A stretch of DNA of 64,000 nt from Amycolatopsis vancoresmycina (GCF_000716785.1 NZ_JNYY01000026.1:21520-85519), one strand, 5' to 3'. Numbered from the stretch's first letter, positions 7,901 to 15,640 are shown. Translations and numbers: made by a program. Notes: generated by a model not told the origin, from the letters alone.

Positions 7901-8983
7901 GACCTGCTCGGCCAGCGGGCTGTCGAGCGTGCCGACGTACCCGATGGTCAGCAGCGTGAGCCCGGTGAGCACGCCCAGCACGAGGAACCGGCGTTCCGGC
8001 AGGCCGCGCCGGGTCAGCCCGAGCAGCCCGACGCCGGCGACGAGCCCGGTGGCGAGCATCAGCACCGGGTTGTCGATCAGCGACCAGCCGCCGGGCCACC
8101 ACGGCGTGCCCTGCACGACGTAGGCGACCCACTGGTTCGTCCCGCGCAGCACCTCGAACAGCGACATCGGCGCGGTCGTGTTCGTCGCGGACTCGATGTA
8201 GTCCAGGAACGGCAGGCTGTACTCGCCGAGCAGCAGCAGCGGCAGGATCCACCACAGCGTCGCGCCGATGACGAAGACGAACCACCACAGCACGAGCTCG
8301 ACGTGCGCCCGCGTCCAGCGACGGGTCAGCAGCCACAGTCCCGGCAGGACGAGCGCCATCACGACCATCGCGCCGTTGACCCCGCCCATGCCCAGCACGG
8401 CCAGCGCGGACAGCCCGGCGGCCCGCCGCGGCGAGCCGGTCGTCCCGGCCCGGACCAGCGGCACCAGCACCCACGGCAGCAGCACCGCGGGCAGCATTTC
8501 CGCGGACAGCCCGCCGATTTCGGTCAGCATGCGCGGTGCGAGCGCGTAGCCCAGGGCGCCGATCAGGCGGGTGCGCTCGGTGCCGATCTTCATCGCCCGC
8601 GCGAGCAGCAGCGCGCCGCCGAACGCGGCGGACAGCAGGATCGCGCCCCACAGCCGTTGCGCGATCCACGCGGGCACGCCGACGGCCTGGCACAGGGCGA
8701 AGAACGGGCCCATCGGGAACAGGTAGCCGTACGCCTGGTTCTGCAGCTCCCCCGCGGTGGCCTGCGGGTTCCACAGGTGCAGCGCGCGGCCGAGGAAGGC
8801 GAGCGGGTCGACGGCGAGGTCGAGCTTGGTGTCGAACGTCGTCTTCCCCGGCATCTGCAGGAACGACAACGTGGTCAGCGCCAGCACGATCCACGTGCTG
8901 GGCCGGCGCAGGAACGCACCCTTCCGCGCGCGCCCGGAAGGCGGGGCGTCGTCCCGGGTTCGTTCGCGGGTGCCGGTTACCAT
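4976..8983 (-). CDS. aftD: Alpha-(1->3)-arabinofuranosyltransferase AftD
   Basis: About 1335 residues; mycobacterial AftD is ~1400. The family uses decaprenyl-phosphoryl-arabinofuranose to add alpha-1,3 branches to arabinan outside the membrane. Visible parts: a first helix (STWIVLALTTLSFLQ), then TKLDLAVDPLAFL with the acidic residues of the GT-C active-site loop, NQAYGYLFPMGPFF, and some ten more helices to residue ~480. Two discoidin-like carbohydrate-binding modules follow (AIDGDPRTAWQSSAF and AVDGDAGTTWRP regions), then four C-terminal helices. The chosen ATG lies 7 nt after TAGTAT, fitting a leaderless mRNA. An in-frame ATG at 9016 adds 11 residues. The gene is divergent from a methyltransferase gene. 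Confidence 0.9.
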   Translation of the reverse strand: MVTGTRERTRDDAPPSGRARKGAFLRRPSTWIVLALTTLSFLQMPGKTTFDTKLDLAVDPLAFLGRALHLWNPQATAGELQNQAYGYLFPMGPFFALCQAVGVPAWIAQRLWGAILLSAAFGGALLLARAMKIGTERTRLIGALGYALAPRMLTEIGGLSAEMLPAVLLPWVLVPLVRAGTTGSPRRAAGLSALAVLGMGGVNGAMVVMALVLPGLWLLTRRWTRAHVELVLWWFVFVIGATLWWILPLLLLGEYSLPFLDYIESATNTTAPMSLFEVLRGTNQWVAYVVQGTPWWPGGWSLIDNPVLMLATGLVAGVGLLGLTRRGLPERRFLVLGVLTGLTLLTIGYVGTLDSPLAEQVRHLLDGPLAPLRNVHKFEPVLRLPLVLAFVHGISAPAGVKSARRFLRPALGLLLVLVMAAPAWLLNLRSGPGWDAVPGYWYDAMGYVAKADPNARTLLLPATGFGEYDWGRTVDEPAQAIARSPWAVRNQVPLGSEGNTRLMDSVDAALADGRGDPGLAALLARSGYRFLLLRNDIDRERTAAPPIATLRAGLAGSPGITKAAQFGPLEVYEVDKPVPLVTATSTTDVPTVSGGPENLLPLIGSGQLDPATPTVLTGDGGVPDGPRLVTDGLRRAERNVGGVRDNLSQTLTAGEAYRQQRAAGDLLPFPGQEHQTVAAYRGIRSVTASTAASFADAFGGSDPSHQPFAAIDGDPRTAWQSSAFTGPIGQWLEVELDTPRLVNSVNLQLVDDIRVGWPATRIRITTDNGSVDQQVIRGAGPHEYPVAGGVTRKVRITLLSLVVGRQDGNFGIAELKIPGTEPQRALEVPADLPAGPAPGFAFTRGAQPRYACLPVSGAVRCDAAAARDGEEPDGVRRLFSTPAEETYVVGGSVLPAGGGKNPVTLPGVTVSSTSQLGGDPAAGGLAAVDGDAGTTWRPDVTDLRPALTLGWSSPKRISGLHIEVSPASGARAPRQVQLAGRSETRTVQLDAGGSASFEPLETDQLQIVLPGDDDDPTARAVVGIGSLTLSGGPDLLPGPDPTFTVPCGSGPNVHLDGLDYRTSVQGTLSDITAHRPLELRMCRDSEGGVALPAGGHELRTDRSESFVVQDLWLRPVHAAATPPVHRAVQVGEWAATARSVTVAPGAEAVLAVPENANAGWVATLDGKQLTRTRVDGWQQAWIVPAGPGGVVSLTFTPDAHYRLSLLIGAIAVLVLLVGVVWPVRRRRRFTVSPGGSWTPVVLIGLLVALGGMLPVVLLIACLLARQFSERAPRYAAFGGMVLAAGVSVTGRILGHGQEWAYGPVTQAALLLAAAALAATCVDWFTRTRNPTDPTP

Positions 8984-8996
8984 CCGGTAGATACTA
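8984..8996 (-). promoter_or_regulatory. Leaderless -10 element of aftD
   Basis: On the minus strand TAGTAT is followed by exactly 7 nt and then the ATG. That places the predicted transcription start on the start codon. No convincing -35 hexamer is seen at 17-18 nt upstream. This site also argues for the internal ATG over the one at 9016. Confidence 0.5.
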
Positions 8997-9016
8997 GGCC
9001 GAAACCTGGCTACCAT

Positions 9017-9751
9017 GTGCCGACGATTTCCTGGACTTCAGGCAGGTGTGCCATCACGTTCGAAGACGCCTGGGCCTTGGCCGAGCCGGTCAAGGGCTGG
9101 ATGACGCGCGCGCAGGGCGAAGCGCTGTGGAACGCCGCGTGCCGCTTGGAGAAGGGCGACGTCGTCCTGGAAATCGGCAGCCACCAGGGCAGATCCACGA
9201 TCGTCCTCGGCTCGGCGGCCCGCACGGTGGGCGCCACGGTGATCGCCGTCGACCCGTTCGTCGACGGCAGGCTGTTCGGCGGATCGCCGACGCGGCAGCT
9301 GTTCGAGCGCAACATCCGGCGGGCCGGGCTGGACGACATCGTCGAGCTCGTCGCCGGTTACAGCACGGAACTGCGTCCTGACTGGAACCGGCCCCTACAA
9401 CTGCTTTACATCGACGGCAAGCACGACTACTGGACCTACACCGACGACCTGCGGTGGTCGGCGCACCTGCCGCCGGGCGCGGAAATCCTGGTCCACGACT
9501 GCTTCTCGTCGATCGGCGTCACCCTCGGCACGATCGCGAAGGTCCTCTTCGGACGCCGGTACACCTATGTGGACCGGGCGACGTCGCTGGCGCGGTTCCG
9601 CCTGGCCCCGCCGTCGCCCCGCGACCGCCTGCGCGTGCTGGCGCAGCTGCCGTGGTTCCTCCGCAACGTCGTGATCAAAGTGCTGCTGCGCCTGCGATTG
9701 CGCCCGGTGGCCCGCCTCCTCGGCCACGACAGCCCCTACGACCCGTACTGA
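9017..9751 (+). CDS. Class I SAM-dependent methyltransferase
   Basis: About 244 residues. VVLEIGSHQGRSTIVL is the glycine-rich SAM-binding motif I, IAVDPFVDG holds the acidic residue after strand 2, and LLYIDGKHDYWTYTDDL is the methyltransferase_24 signature seen in sugar and cephalosporin-hydroxylase-like methyltransferases. The last ~40 residues are basic and hydrophobic (FLRNVVIKVLLRLRLR), probably a peripheral membrane anchor. The start is uncertain: GTG at 9017 abuts the alternative aftD ATG, and homology effectively begins at ITFEDAWALAEPV about 12 codons later. Position beside aftD suggests methylation of an envelope glycan or glycolipid; the acceptor is unknown. Confidence 0.75.
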   Translation: MPTISWTSGRCAITFEDAWALAEPVKGWMTRAQGEALWNAACRLEKGDVVLEIGSHQGRSTIVLGSAARTVGATVIAVDPFVDGRLFGGSPTRQLFERNIRRAGLDDIVELVAGYSTELRPDWNRPLQLLYIDGKHDYWTYTDDLRWSAHLPPGAEILVHDCFSSIGVTLGTIAKVLFGRRYTYVDRATSLARFRLAPPSPRDRLRVLAQLPWFLRNVVIKVLLRLRLRPVARLLGHDSPYDPY

Positions 9752-9764
9752 CCCCTCCCGCAAC

Positions 9765-9812
9765 CGTCGTGAGTGGAAAGGAGGGTTAGAACCCTACTTA
9801 CCACTCACGACG
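9765..9812. terminator. CGTGAGTG-family intergenic hairpin, copy 1
   Basis: Perfect 12-bp outer arms, CGTCGTGAGTGG and CCACTCACGACG, enclose an inner AGGGTT/AACCCT stem. It lies between convergent genes and overlaps the 3' end of the minus-strand gene. The outer CGTGAGTG and the inner GGAGGGTT are shared with the hairpin at 28123-28164. A bidirectional transcription terminator is the simplest reading; no T-run is present, as usual in actinomycetes. Confidence 0.7.
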
Positions 9813-11539
9813 GGCGTGCCGATCTCGAGCTTCGCGACGCACACCGGGGCGCCCGGGCTCGACAGCTGCACGCCGATGTGGTCGAACAGGCCGTCCACCG
9901 GCAGGTACACCGTGTGCAGGCCGGCCTGGAACCACACCGGCGTCCGCTCGACCAGCCCTTCGCCACCGTCCGATGTGTAGTAGTCGAGCTTGAGCAGGTG
10001 GCGGCCGAGCACCGGGGTGTCGAGCGGGATGCGGACCAGCGTCTCGCCGATCGCGTTGCCGCAATTGGGGACCGGCCCCGGCAAGCCGCGGGACACCGGG
10101 TCGACGCCGGTGATCCGGTGCGGTGTGCCGGTCGCGTCGAGCAGGTGCATCCGGCTGGTCGGCTGGTCGAAGTGGGTGCCGGGCAGCAGGCCGACCACCC
10201 GGGACGCCCGCGAGTCCGCCCCGAACCATTCGTGCACCACATCGGACGGCACGAAGGTGTCGAAGAAGACGAGATCGGGATCTTCCGCCACGGCCGCGCG
10301 CACATTTCCGACGTACTGCGCGGAATGCTCGAACCGCACCGCCGGTGAAAGGCGGGAGAATCCCACGGCGGAACTGGCGAGCAACAGCACACAGAGGATT
10401 AGGGCGATCGGCCGTTCCCGCTTTCCGCCGGATGGCGCACCCGGCGGAAGAAAGGCGAACGCTCCACAAAGGGCGGCCACCAGCGCCAGGTCGGCGACGT
10501 ACCGGGGGTCGTCGCCCGCCGACGGGCCGACTTCGCGCAGCCGGGTCAGCGCGAGCAGGGCGACGTCCACGGCGAACACCGCCCCGAGCAGCGCCCAGGC
10601 AGCCCACGCGCGCCGTCCGCCGGCGCGCGCTCCGGCGATGATCACGGCCAAGGCGGCCACGAGCAGCACGGCGACGACCGCGAACGGCGACGGCGCCCAG
10701 GTCGCCCCCGCGCCGGGGCCCGACCACGGTCCCCCGGCCAGTCCCGGCAGCAGGGTGTCGCCCAGCATCCGGCCGGTCAGGTCGGCGACCGTGCCGGCCG
10801 ACATCGGCTGCTCGCCCGGCCCGACCTGGCTCGACGTCACCACGAAGAAGACGGCGGCGAACGCGGCCAGCAGCACGGCGTGGGCCGCCCAGTACCGGAC
10901 GTGCTGGCGGAACGACCGGCCGAGCAGGACCGTCACCCCGGCCAGCAGCACCGGGATCACCGCGGCCTTCTCGTAGAACGCCAGGCCGAAGAGCGTCCAG
11001 GCGAAGGCGCCGAGCCACCAGCGGCCGCCGGCTTCGAGGTACCGGACGTGCGCGTGCAGCGCGCCGGCCGCGGCCAGCACCACCGGCACCAGCTGGACGC
11101 CGTAGGACCACCACAGCGTCGGGACCAGCAGCAGCGTCGACGCCGTGAACACGGTGAACGGCACCAGGATCGCCCAGCGGCGGCCGAAGCACCGCACCAG
11201 CAGGCACCAGAACAACACCGTGGCGGCCGCCCGCATGAGCAGCAGCGGCAGCACCAGGACGCCGAAGTTCAGCGGCGCCCACCACGTCAGCACGGCGGCC
11301 AGGAAGAACCCGCCGGGCTGCAGGTGGCCGTGGTAGTCCTGGAACAGGTAGCCGAGGTCGAACGGCCCGGCCGCGGCCGCCTGGTGCGTGACGACGAAGT
11401 CGTCCTGGGCGAGGCTCCCGTGCAGCGCCGCCCACGTGTACAGCGCGAACGGGATCACCCCGGCCGCGAAGGCGGCGAGGACCAGCGTGGACGGTCTTCG
11501 GATCGCCCGTGGCGCGGGCTTTTCGACTTCCACCAACAC
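9794..11539 (-). CDS. Polytopic membrane protein, GT-C-like, with C-terminal extracytoplasmic domain
   Basis: 581 residues. After a first helix (residues ~18-38) the loop SLAQDDFVVTHQA carries paired acidic residues in the position of the GT-C catalytic loop, followed by DYHGHLQPGGFFLAAV. About eleven helices are present up to residue ~395. The final ~180 residues form a soluble domain with two Cys (residues ~490 and ~570) and predicted beta structure. The GTG start has a GAGGGA site and follows the SBP/VWA gene by 9 nt, so they form an operon. A glycosyltransferase or glycan-assembly role is inferred from topology only. Confidence 0.55.
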   Translation of the reverse strand: MLVEVEKPAPRAIRRPSTLVLAAFAAGVIPFALYTWAALHGSLAQDDFVVTHQAAAAGPFDLGYLFQDYHGHLQPGGFFLAAVLTWWAPLNFGVLVLPLLLMRAAATVLFWCLLVRCFGRRWAILVPFTVFTASTLLLVPTLWWSYGVQLVPVVLAAAGALHAHVRYLEAGGRWWLGAFAWTLFGLAFYEKAAVIPVLLAGVTVLLGRSFRQHVRYWAAHAVLLAAFAAVFFVVTSSQVGPGEQPMSAGTVADLTGRMLGDTLLPGLAGGPWSGPGAGATWAPSPFAVVAVLLVAALAVIIAGARAGGRRAWAAWALLGAVFAVDVALLALTRLREVGPSAGDDPRYVADLALVAALCGAFAFLPPGAPSGGKRERPIALILCVLLLASSAVGFSRLSPAVRFEHSAQYVGNVRAAVAEDPDLVFFDTFVPSDVVHEWFGADSRASRVVGLLPGTHFDQPTSRMHLLDATGTPHRITGVDPVSRGLPGPVPNCGNAIGETLVRIPLDTPVLGRHLLKLDYYTSDGGEGLVERTPVWFQAGLHTVYLPVDGLFDHIGVQLSSPGAPVCVAKLEIGTPVVSGK

Positions 11540-11548
11540 GGGCTTCCC

Positions 11549-13129
11549 TCACTTCTTGCAGGCGGGCGGCTGGCACATGAGCTTGCTCAGTGCCTGGTAG
11601 AAGACGTCGGAGATCTTGCGCGGGTCGGGCGTGGTGAAGGACTCGCCGCCGGTCGCGGCCGAGATCTGCTGCAGCTCGCTCGAATCGATGTCCGGCCCGA
11701 TGCCGATCCCGATCACCGGCAGCGGTTTGCGCGGGTCCTGGAGCCGGCCCAGCTCGGAGAGCAGGCCGGGCAGCCCGACCGAGTCGCTGTCCTCGTTGCG
11801 GCCGTCGGTGAGCACGACGACGACGTTGATCCGGCCGAGCTGCCAGCTCTGCCGGGCGTTCTGGTAGGCGGCGAGGATCGAGTCGTACAGCCCGGTCGCG
11901 CCGCCGGGCTTCGGCTTGACCGCCTGCAGCGTCGCCACCCCGCCCGCGGCGAGCTGCTGGGCGATCGACCGCATCGGCAGCAGTTCCTTGTAGTCCTTGT
12001 CGCCGTCCAGCTTGGTCGAAAACAGCCAGAGGCCGATCTCGGTCGTCGGCTTGAACAGCCCGAGGCCCTGCGTCGCCGCTTCGAGCGTGAGCGCCATCCG
12101 GCTGCGGCCGGTGCCGGGCACGGTGGCGGCCATCGAGCCGGACACGTCGAGCAGCACCTGGACGCGGGCGCTGAGGTTGGCCCCGGCCCACGCCTGCAGC
12201 ACCCCGTACATCGCTTCGGGCGCGGGCGGCCCGGCCGGGCGCGGCGCGGCGTTCGTGCGGGTGTCGCGCGGCCGGTCGCCGAGCAGCTGCCCGGACGGCG
12301 TGCGGAACCCGCCGTCGGCGAACGCCTTGGTCGAGGTCTGGTCGAGCAGCAGCCGCAGGAACCGCTCGGCCGCCGACCGCGACGCCTCCGACGCGCGCGG
12401 CAGCACGACGTACGGGTAGTCGAAGCTCGGCACACCGACCGCGGGGTACGCGGCGACGAGCTTCTTGGCCAGCACCGACTGCTCCGACGCCGGCCACGCG
12501 GTGAACGGCTCCTTCACCGCCGAGAGCTTGCGGATCTCCTCGGTGAACGCGGCGGCCGGGTCGGGCGCGTCCTCGGTCAGCTGCTGCAGGCCGATCAGCG
12601 CGGCGATCGCGGCCGGGTCCCGGCCCGGGTCGGGCAGCCCGACCGGGCTGCCGGCGAGGACGTCCGACCAGGACGGTGACTTCGACGGCCAGCCGGCCTG
12701 CTTGGCGACGTCGTCGGTCAGCGCCAGCACCACCGGCGAGCTCGCCACCGGCTGGCCGGACTCGGGCAGGTTCCACGCGCCGCCGTCGCGCGCCTGCAGC
12801 AGCCAGCTGCTCGACTCCGGCACCCAGACGTCCGGGCCGGTGGCGCCGTTGGCCTCGAGGGCGGTCGCGGTGGCCGTCGACGGGCTCGCGGTGACTTCGA
12901 CGGTGTAGCAGTCTCCCTCCGGGACGGTCCGGGCGAGCGCGGTCAGCACCGGCGCGATGTCCGGCGCGGCGGTGACCCGCACCGGCGTCGTCGTGTCGCA
13001 GCCGCCGCCGGCCAGCCGGTCCTTCAGGTAGCCGACGCCCGCCCAGGCGAGCAGGGCGGCCACCAGCAGCGCGCTCAGCACGACGACCCGCGCGTCGATC
13101 CGCCGCGCCCGCGCCGGGTGTGCCGCCAT
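11549..13129 (-). CDS. Membrane-anchored substrate-binding/VWA domain protein
   Basis: 526 residues. A basic N-terminus is followed by one membrane helix (VVVLSALLVAALLAWAGVGYL, residues ~16-36). Residues ~45-300 look like a periplasmic substrate-binding fold (ABC-type, family with VRVTAAPDIAPVLTALA). Residues ~325-505 are a von Willebrand factor A domain with the MIDAS motif DVSGSM, plus later GGATGLYDSI and LTDGRNEDS metal-site loops. It ends in a Cys-containing tail (MCQPPACKK). Such SBP-VWA fusions are widespread but uncharacterised in actinomycetes. The ATG is chosen over an upstream in-frame GTG because it has a GGAAGGGA site and directly precedes the anchor. First gene of a pair with a GT-C-like membrane protein. 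Confidence 0.75.
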   Translation of the reverse strand: MAAHPARARRIDARVVVLSALLVAALLAWAGVGYLKDRLAGGGCDTTTPVRVTAAPDIAPVLTALARTVPEGDCYTVEVTASPSTATATALEANGATGPDVWVPESSSWLLQARDGGAWNLPESGQPVASSPVVLALTDDVAKQAGWPSKSPSWSDVLAGSPVGLPDPGRDPAAIAALIGLQQLTEDAPDPAAAFTEEIRKLSAVKEPFTAWPASEQSVLAKKLVAAYPAVGVPSFDYPYVVLPRASEASRSAAERFLRLLLDQTSTKAFADGGFRTPSGQLLGDRPRDTRTNAAPRPAGPPAPEAMYGVLQAWAGANLSARVQVLLDVSGSMAATVPGTGRSRMALTLEAATQGLGLFKPTTEIGLWLFSTKLDGDKDYKELLPMRSIAQQLAAGGVATLQAVKPKPGGATGLYDSILAAYQNARQSWQLGRINVVVVLTDGRNEDSDSVGLPGLLSELGRLQDPRKPLPVIGIGIGPDIDSSELQQISAATGGESFTTPDPRKISDVFYQALSKLMCQPPACKK

Positions 13130-13289
13130 GCACGTCCCTTCCGTCCTGAGTGCTGGCAGCTTGCCAGCCGGGTGACCGGGAAGCCAGTACCGGAAGCGGA
13201 CCGTCACCACCGGCCGGTGAACCGCGCGTGAAGGAATTGCGGCGTGCGGCCATTTTGGTGACTCCCGGGAATCGCGTAACGTTTTCCGC

Positions 13290-13316
13290 TTGACCGCCGT
13301 CCCACGTGGGTATCAG
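13290..13316 (+). promoter_or_regulatory. Possible promoter of the DUF1906-type gene
   Basis: TTGACC and TATCAG are separated by 15 nt, about 75 nt upstream of the start codon. The spacing is shorter than ideal, so this is tentative. The implied leader contains the hairpin at 13323-13347. Confidence 0.3.
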
Positions 13317-13322
13317 CACGAT

Positions 13323-13347
13323 GGCGAAATCACGGGAGGATTTCGCC
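13323..13347 (+). other. 5'-leader stem-loop
   Basis: Perfect 9-bp stem GGCGAAATC/GATTTCGCC with a 7-nt loop (ACGGGAG). It lies about 40 nt upstream of the GTG of the secreted GH-like gene. The loop contains GGGAG, itself similar to a ribosome-binding site. It may stabilise or regulate the mRNA; it matches no known riboswitch that I recognise. Confidence 0.4.
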
Positions 13348-13388
13348 GTCCCCGAAACGGCGATACGGCACCGAACGGAGACGCCACC

Positions 13389-14189
13389 GTGCGCACGATG
13401 TACGACGCGGTCACCGCCGCGAACATCCCCGGCGACGCCCGGATGGTCGCCGGCTACATCGACCGGATCAAGCTGGCGCCCTGGTCGGCCGCGGACTGGG
13501 CGCGCTTCCCCAACGCGGTCAAGGTCACCATCGTCAAGAAGGCCGCGACGAACGACGGGGACGTCCTCGACGTCGAACCGGGCGACGCCAGCCCGGGCGA
13601 AGCGCCGGGCTGGGTCCAGATGCGCCGCGCGGCCGGTGCCGACCCGACGATCTACTGCAGCCTCGCGCTCTGGCCGTCGGTGCGCAACGCTTTCTCCGCC
13701 GCCGGGGTCGCCGAACCGCACTACTGGATCGCCCACTACGACGGCGATCCCGCCATCCCGGCCGGCGCGATCGCCAAGCAGTACCTGGGGAACGTCGCCC
13801 CGGGCTACGACGTCTCGTCCGTCGCCGACTACTGGCCGGCGGTGGACGGAGCCGGACCGGCCTCGACTGGAGTGGAGATCATGGAACGCATCACCGTCAC
13901 CCCGCCGAACGCCGAGGAGAACACGCTCCGGGTGTTCCTGTCCGGCAGCCCCGGCGCGGCGGTCGTCATCCGGCCGCGGCTGGGCGGCGACGGCTTCTCG
14001 AAACCCATGTGGGTGGGCAACATCTACGCCTGGGGCAACGACCACCAGGGCGTCGGCCACAACCCGGCCCAGTCGGGCGGCTACAACGCCCGGCTCACGT
14101 CGCACCGGCGGTACGACCTGCCGGGCGCGATCTGGGCCGACATCAACTACAGCGCGGCGGATCCGTTCGAAGTCGACATCGTCGGCTAG
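13389..14189 (+). CDS. DUF1906-type glycoside-hydrolase-like protein with C-terminal beta domain
   Basis: 266 residues. Residues ~1-150 match the Rv2525c/DUF1906-like TIM-barrel family related to GH25 lysozymes. They include MVAGYIDR, VLDVEPGDASPGEAPGW with the acidic catalytic-type cluster, IYCSLALWPSVRNAF, PHYWIAHYDGDP and AKQYLG. After a short linker, residues ~180-266 form a separate beta-rich domain. No signal peptide is seen from the GTG start, which has GGAG 10 nt upstream; the upstream in-frame extension does not look like one either. Possible roles are peptidoglycan or glycan binding or hydrolysis. Similar modules occur in phage lysins, but nothing else nearby is phage-like. The 3' end converges on the MocR gene with a 3-nt gap. 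Confidence 0.65.
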   Translation: MRTMYDAVTAANIPGDARMVAGYIDRIKLAPWSAADWARFPNAVKVTIVKKAATNDGDVLDVEPGDASPGEAPGWVQMRRAAGADPTIYCSLALWPSVRNAFSAAGVAEPHYWIAHYDGDPAIPAGAIAKQYLGNVAPGYDVSSVADYWPAVDGAGPASTGVEIMERITVTPPNAEENTLRVFLSGSPGAAVVIRPRLGGDGFSKPMWVGNIYAWGNDHQGVGHNPAQSGGYNARLTSHRRYDLPGAIWADINYSAADPFEVDIVG

Positions 14190-14192
14190 ACC

Positions 14193-15593
14193 TCACGCGG
14201 GCGGCAGCGCGCGGCACAGCGCGTCGAGCGCCGCCGGGTAGGCGTGCTCGGGCGGGGCGGCGTAGCCGACGACCAATCCGTCCGATGTGGACATAGTGCT
14301 GTCCGGGTGCCGGAAGGCGGCCAGGCCGTCCAGGGCGAGGCCCTGCCACGCCGCCGCCTTCAGCGCGGCCTTTTCCGTGCCCGGCGGGAGGCGGAGCACG
14401 GCGTGCAGGCCCGCGGCGATGCCGGTGGGCGTGACGTGCGGGGCCCGTTCGGCGAGCGCCGCCACGAGCTGGTCGCGCCGGCGGCGGTAGCGCTGGCGCA
14501 TCCGGCGGATGTGCCGGTCGTACGCGCCGGCGGCGAGAAATTCGGCGAGCGTGAGCTGGTCGAGCACGCCCGCCCACGCCTCACGCTCGCCCTTGGCCGC
14601 CAGCACCGCGTCGACGAGGTGGCCGGGCAGCACCAGCCAGCCCAGCCGCAGCGCCGGCGACAGGCTCTTGCTGACCGAGCCGACGTAGACGACGTGGTCG
14701 GGGTCGAGGCCCTGCACCGCGCCGACCGGCTTGCGGTCGTAGCGGAATTCGCCGTCGTAGTCGTCTTCGAGCAGCACGCCGCCGGTGGCCCGGACGTGGC
14801 CGAGCACCGCCGTGCGGCGGTCGTGGTGCAGCGGGCCGCCGGTCGGGAACTGGTGCGCCGGGGTCAGCAGCACCGTCGGCACGGCCAGGTCGCCGACGCG
14901 GGCACCGTGCTCGTCCAGGGGCAGCGGGATCGTGCCCACCCCGGCCGCGGCGAAGATCGAGCGGTGGAAGGCGAGGCCGTAGGACTCGACGGCGACCGGC
15001 CCGGGCAGCACCGCCGGGAACAGCAGCCGCAGGGCGTGCGCGAACCCCGAGCACACGACGATCCGCTCCGGGGACGTCCGCACCCCCCGGGCGCGCGCGA
15101 GGTACCCGGCGAGCGCCTCCCGCAGTTCGGGGCGCCCGCGCGGATCGCCGGGGCCGAAGGCGTCGTGCGGGGCCACGTTCAGCGCGCGGCGCGCGGCGGC
15201 GAGCCATTCGGTGCGCGGGAACGACGTCGCGTCCGGCTGCCCCTGCCGCAGGTTGTGCACCGGTTCCGGCTTGCCGGGGCCCGGTTTCGGCGTCCGGACG
15301 GGCTCGAGGGGCTCGGCGCGTTCGGCGACCCGGGTGCCGGACCCCTGAACGGCGGTGAGCCAGCCCTCGGCGACCAGCTCGGCGTAGGCGTCGGCGACGG
15401 TGTTGCGGGCCAGCCCGAGGTCGGCGGCGAGCGACCGGTACGGCGGCAGCCGCGTGCCCGGCGCGAGCCGTCCGGCGCGGACGGCGTCCCGCAGGGCGGT
15501 GATCAGCGCGGCCCGCTTGCCGACGGCGCTCGGCAGCTCCAGGTGCAGGTCGGCGCCCAGCCGCTCCCCCGAATTGACCCACACTTTCGCCAC
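14193..15593 (-). CDS. MocR/PdxR-type regulator (GntR-HTH fused to aminotransferase domain)
   Basis: 466 residues. An N-terminal GntR winged helix (LPPYRSLAADLGLARNTVADAYAEL, here described by residues ~50-75) is followed by a fold-type-I aminotransferase domain from ~130. The PLP lysine lies in the YVGSVSKSLSPALRLGW region (SKSLSP). The TPAHQFPTGG and LEDDYDGEFRY motifs are the standard PLP-binding signatures of MocR proteins. These proteins use PLP or an amino-acid adduct as effector. The GTG start lies 8 nt after a TAGAGT hexamer. Divergence from an AhpD-like gene over 47 bp suggests it controls that gene; the effector is unknown. Confidence 0.85.
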   Translation of the reverse strand: MAKVWVNSGERLGADLHLELPSAVGKRAALITALRDAVRAGRLAPGTRLPPYRSLAADLGLARNTVADAYAELVAEGWLTAVQGSGTRVAERAEPLEPVRTPKPGPGKPEPVHNLRQGQPDATSFPRTEWLAAARRALNVAPHDAFGPGDPRGRPELREALAGYLARARGVRTSPERIVVCSGFAHALRLLFPAVLPGPVAVESYGLAFHRSIFAAAGVGTIPLPLDEHGARVGDLAVPTVLLTPAHQFPTGGPLHHDRRTAVLGHVRATGGVLLEDDYDGEFRYDRKPVGAVQGLDPDHVVYVGSVSKSLSPALRLGWLVLPGHLVDAVLAAKGEREAWAGVLDQLTLAEFLAAGAYDRHIRRMRQRYRRRRDQLVAALAERAPHVTPTGIAAGLHAVLRLPPGTEKAALKAAAWQGLALDGLAAFRHPDSTMSTSDGLVVGYAAPPEHAYPAALDALCRALPPA

Positions 15594-15640
15594 GGAAATG
15601 CACTCTACACGGGGGTCAAAGCGGCCGTAGATTTCTGGTC
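15594..15640. promoter_or_regulatory. Divergent overlapping leaderless promoters (mocR / ahpD-like)
   Basis: Plus strand: TAGATT (15628-15633) followed by 7 nt and the ATG of the AhpD-like gene, with a 4/6 -35 match TCTACA 18 nt upstream. Minus strand: TAGAGT (15607-15602) followed by 8 nt and the mocR GTG. The two -10 elements are only 20 bp apart, so one bound regulator could control both. Confidence 0.5.

Noticed and set aside
3960..8894. A very long open frame (about 1,640 codons) on the minus strand over aftD in another frame, and a similar one on the plus strand (4859-9751).
   Set aside because: Both are Arg/Ala/Pro/Gln-rich, lack any domain, and arise because high-G+C genes suppress stop codons in other frames. 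AftD in its own frame has clear membrane helices and motifs. Only the last ~244 codons of the plus-strand frame (the methyltransferase) are real.
9798..14105. A 1,435-codon minus-strand open frame spanning several genes.
   Set aside because: It crosses the secreted GH-like gene, the VWA gene and the membrane gene in the wrong frame, with no domain and Arg-rich composition. It is a shadow frame.
13389..14189. Considered as evidence for a prophage, since similar lysozyme-fold proteins occur in phages.
   Set aside because: No capsid, tail, terminase, integrase or attachment-site sequence lies within several kilobases, and codon use matches the neighbours.
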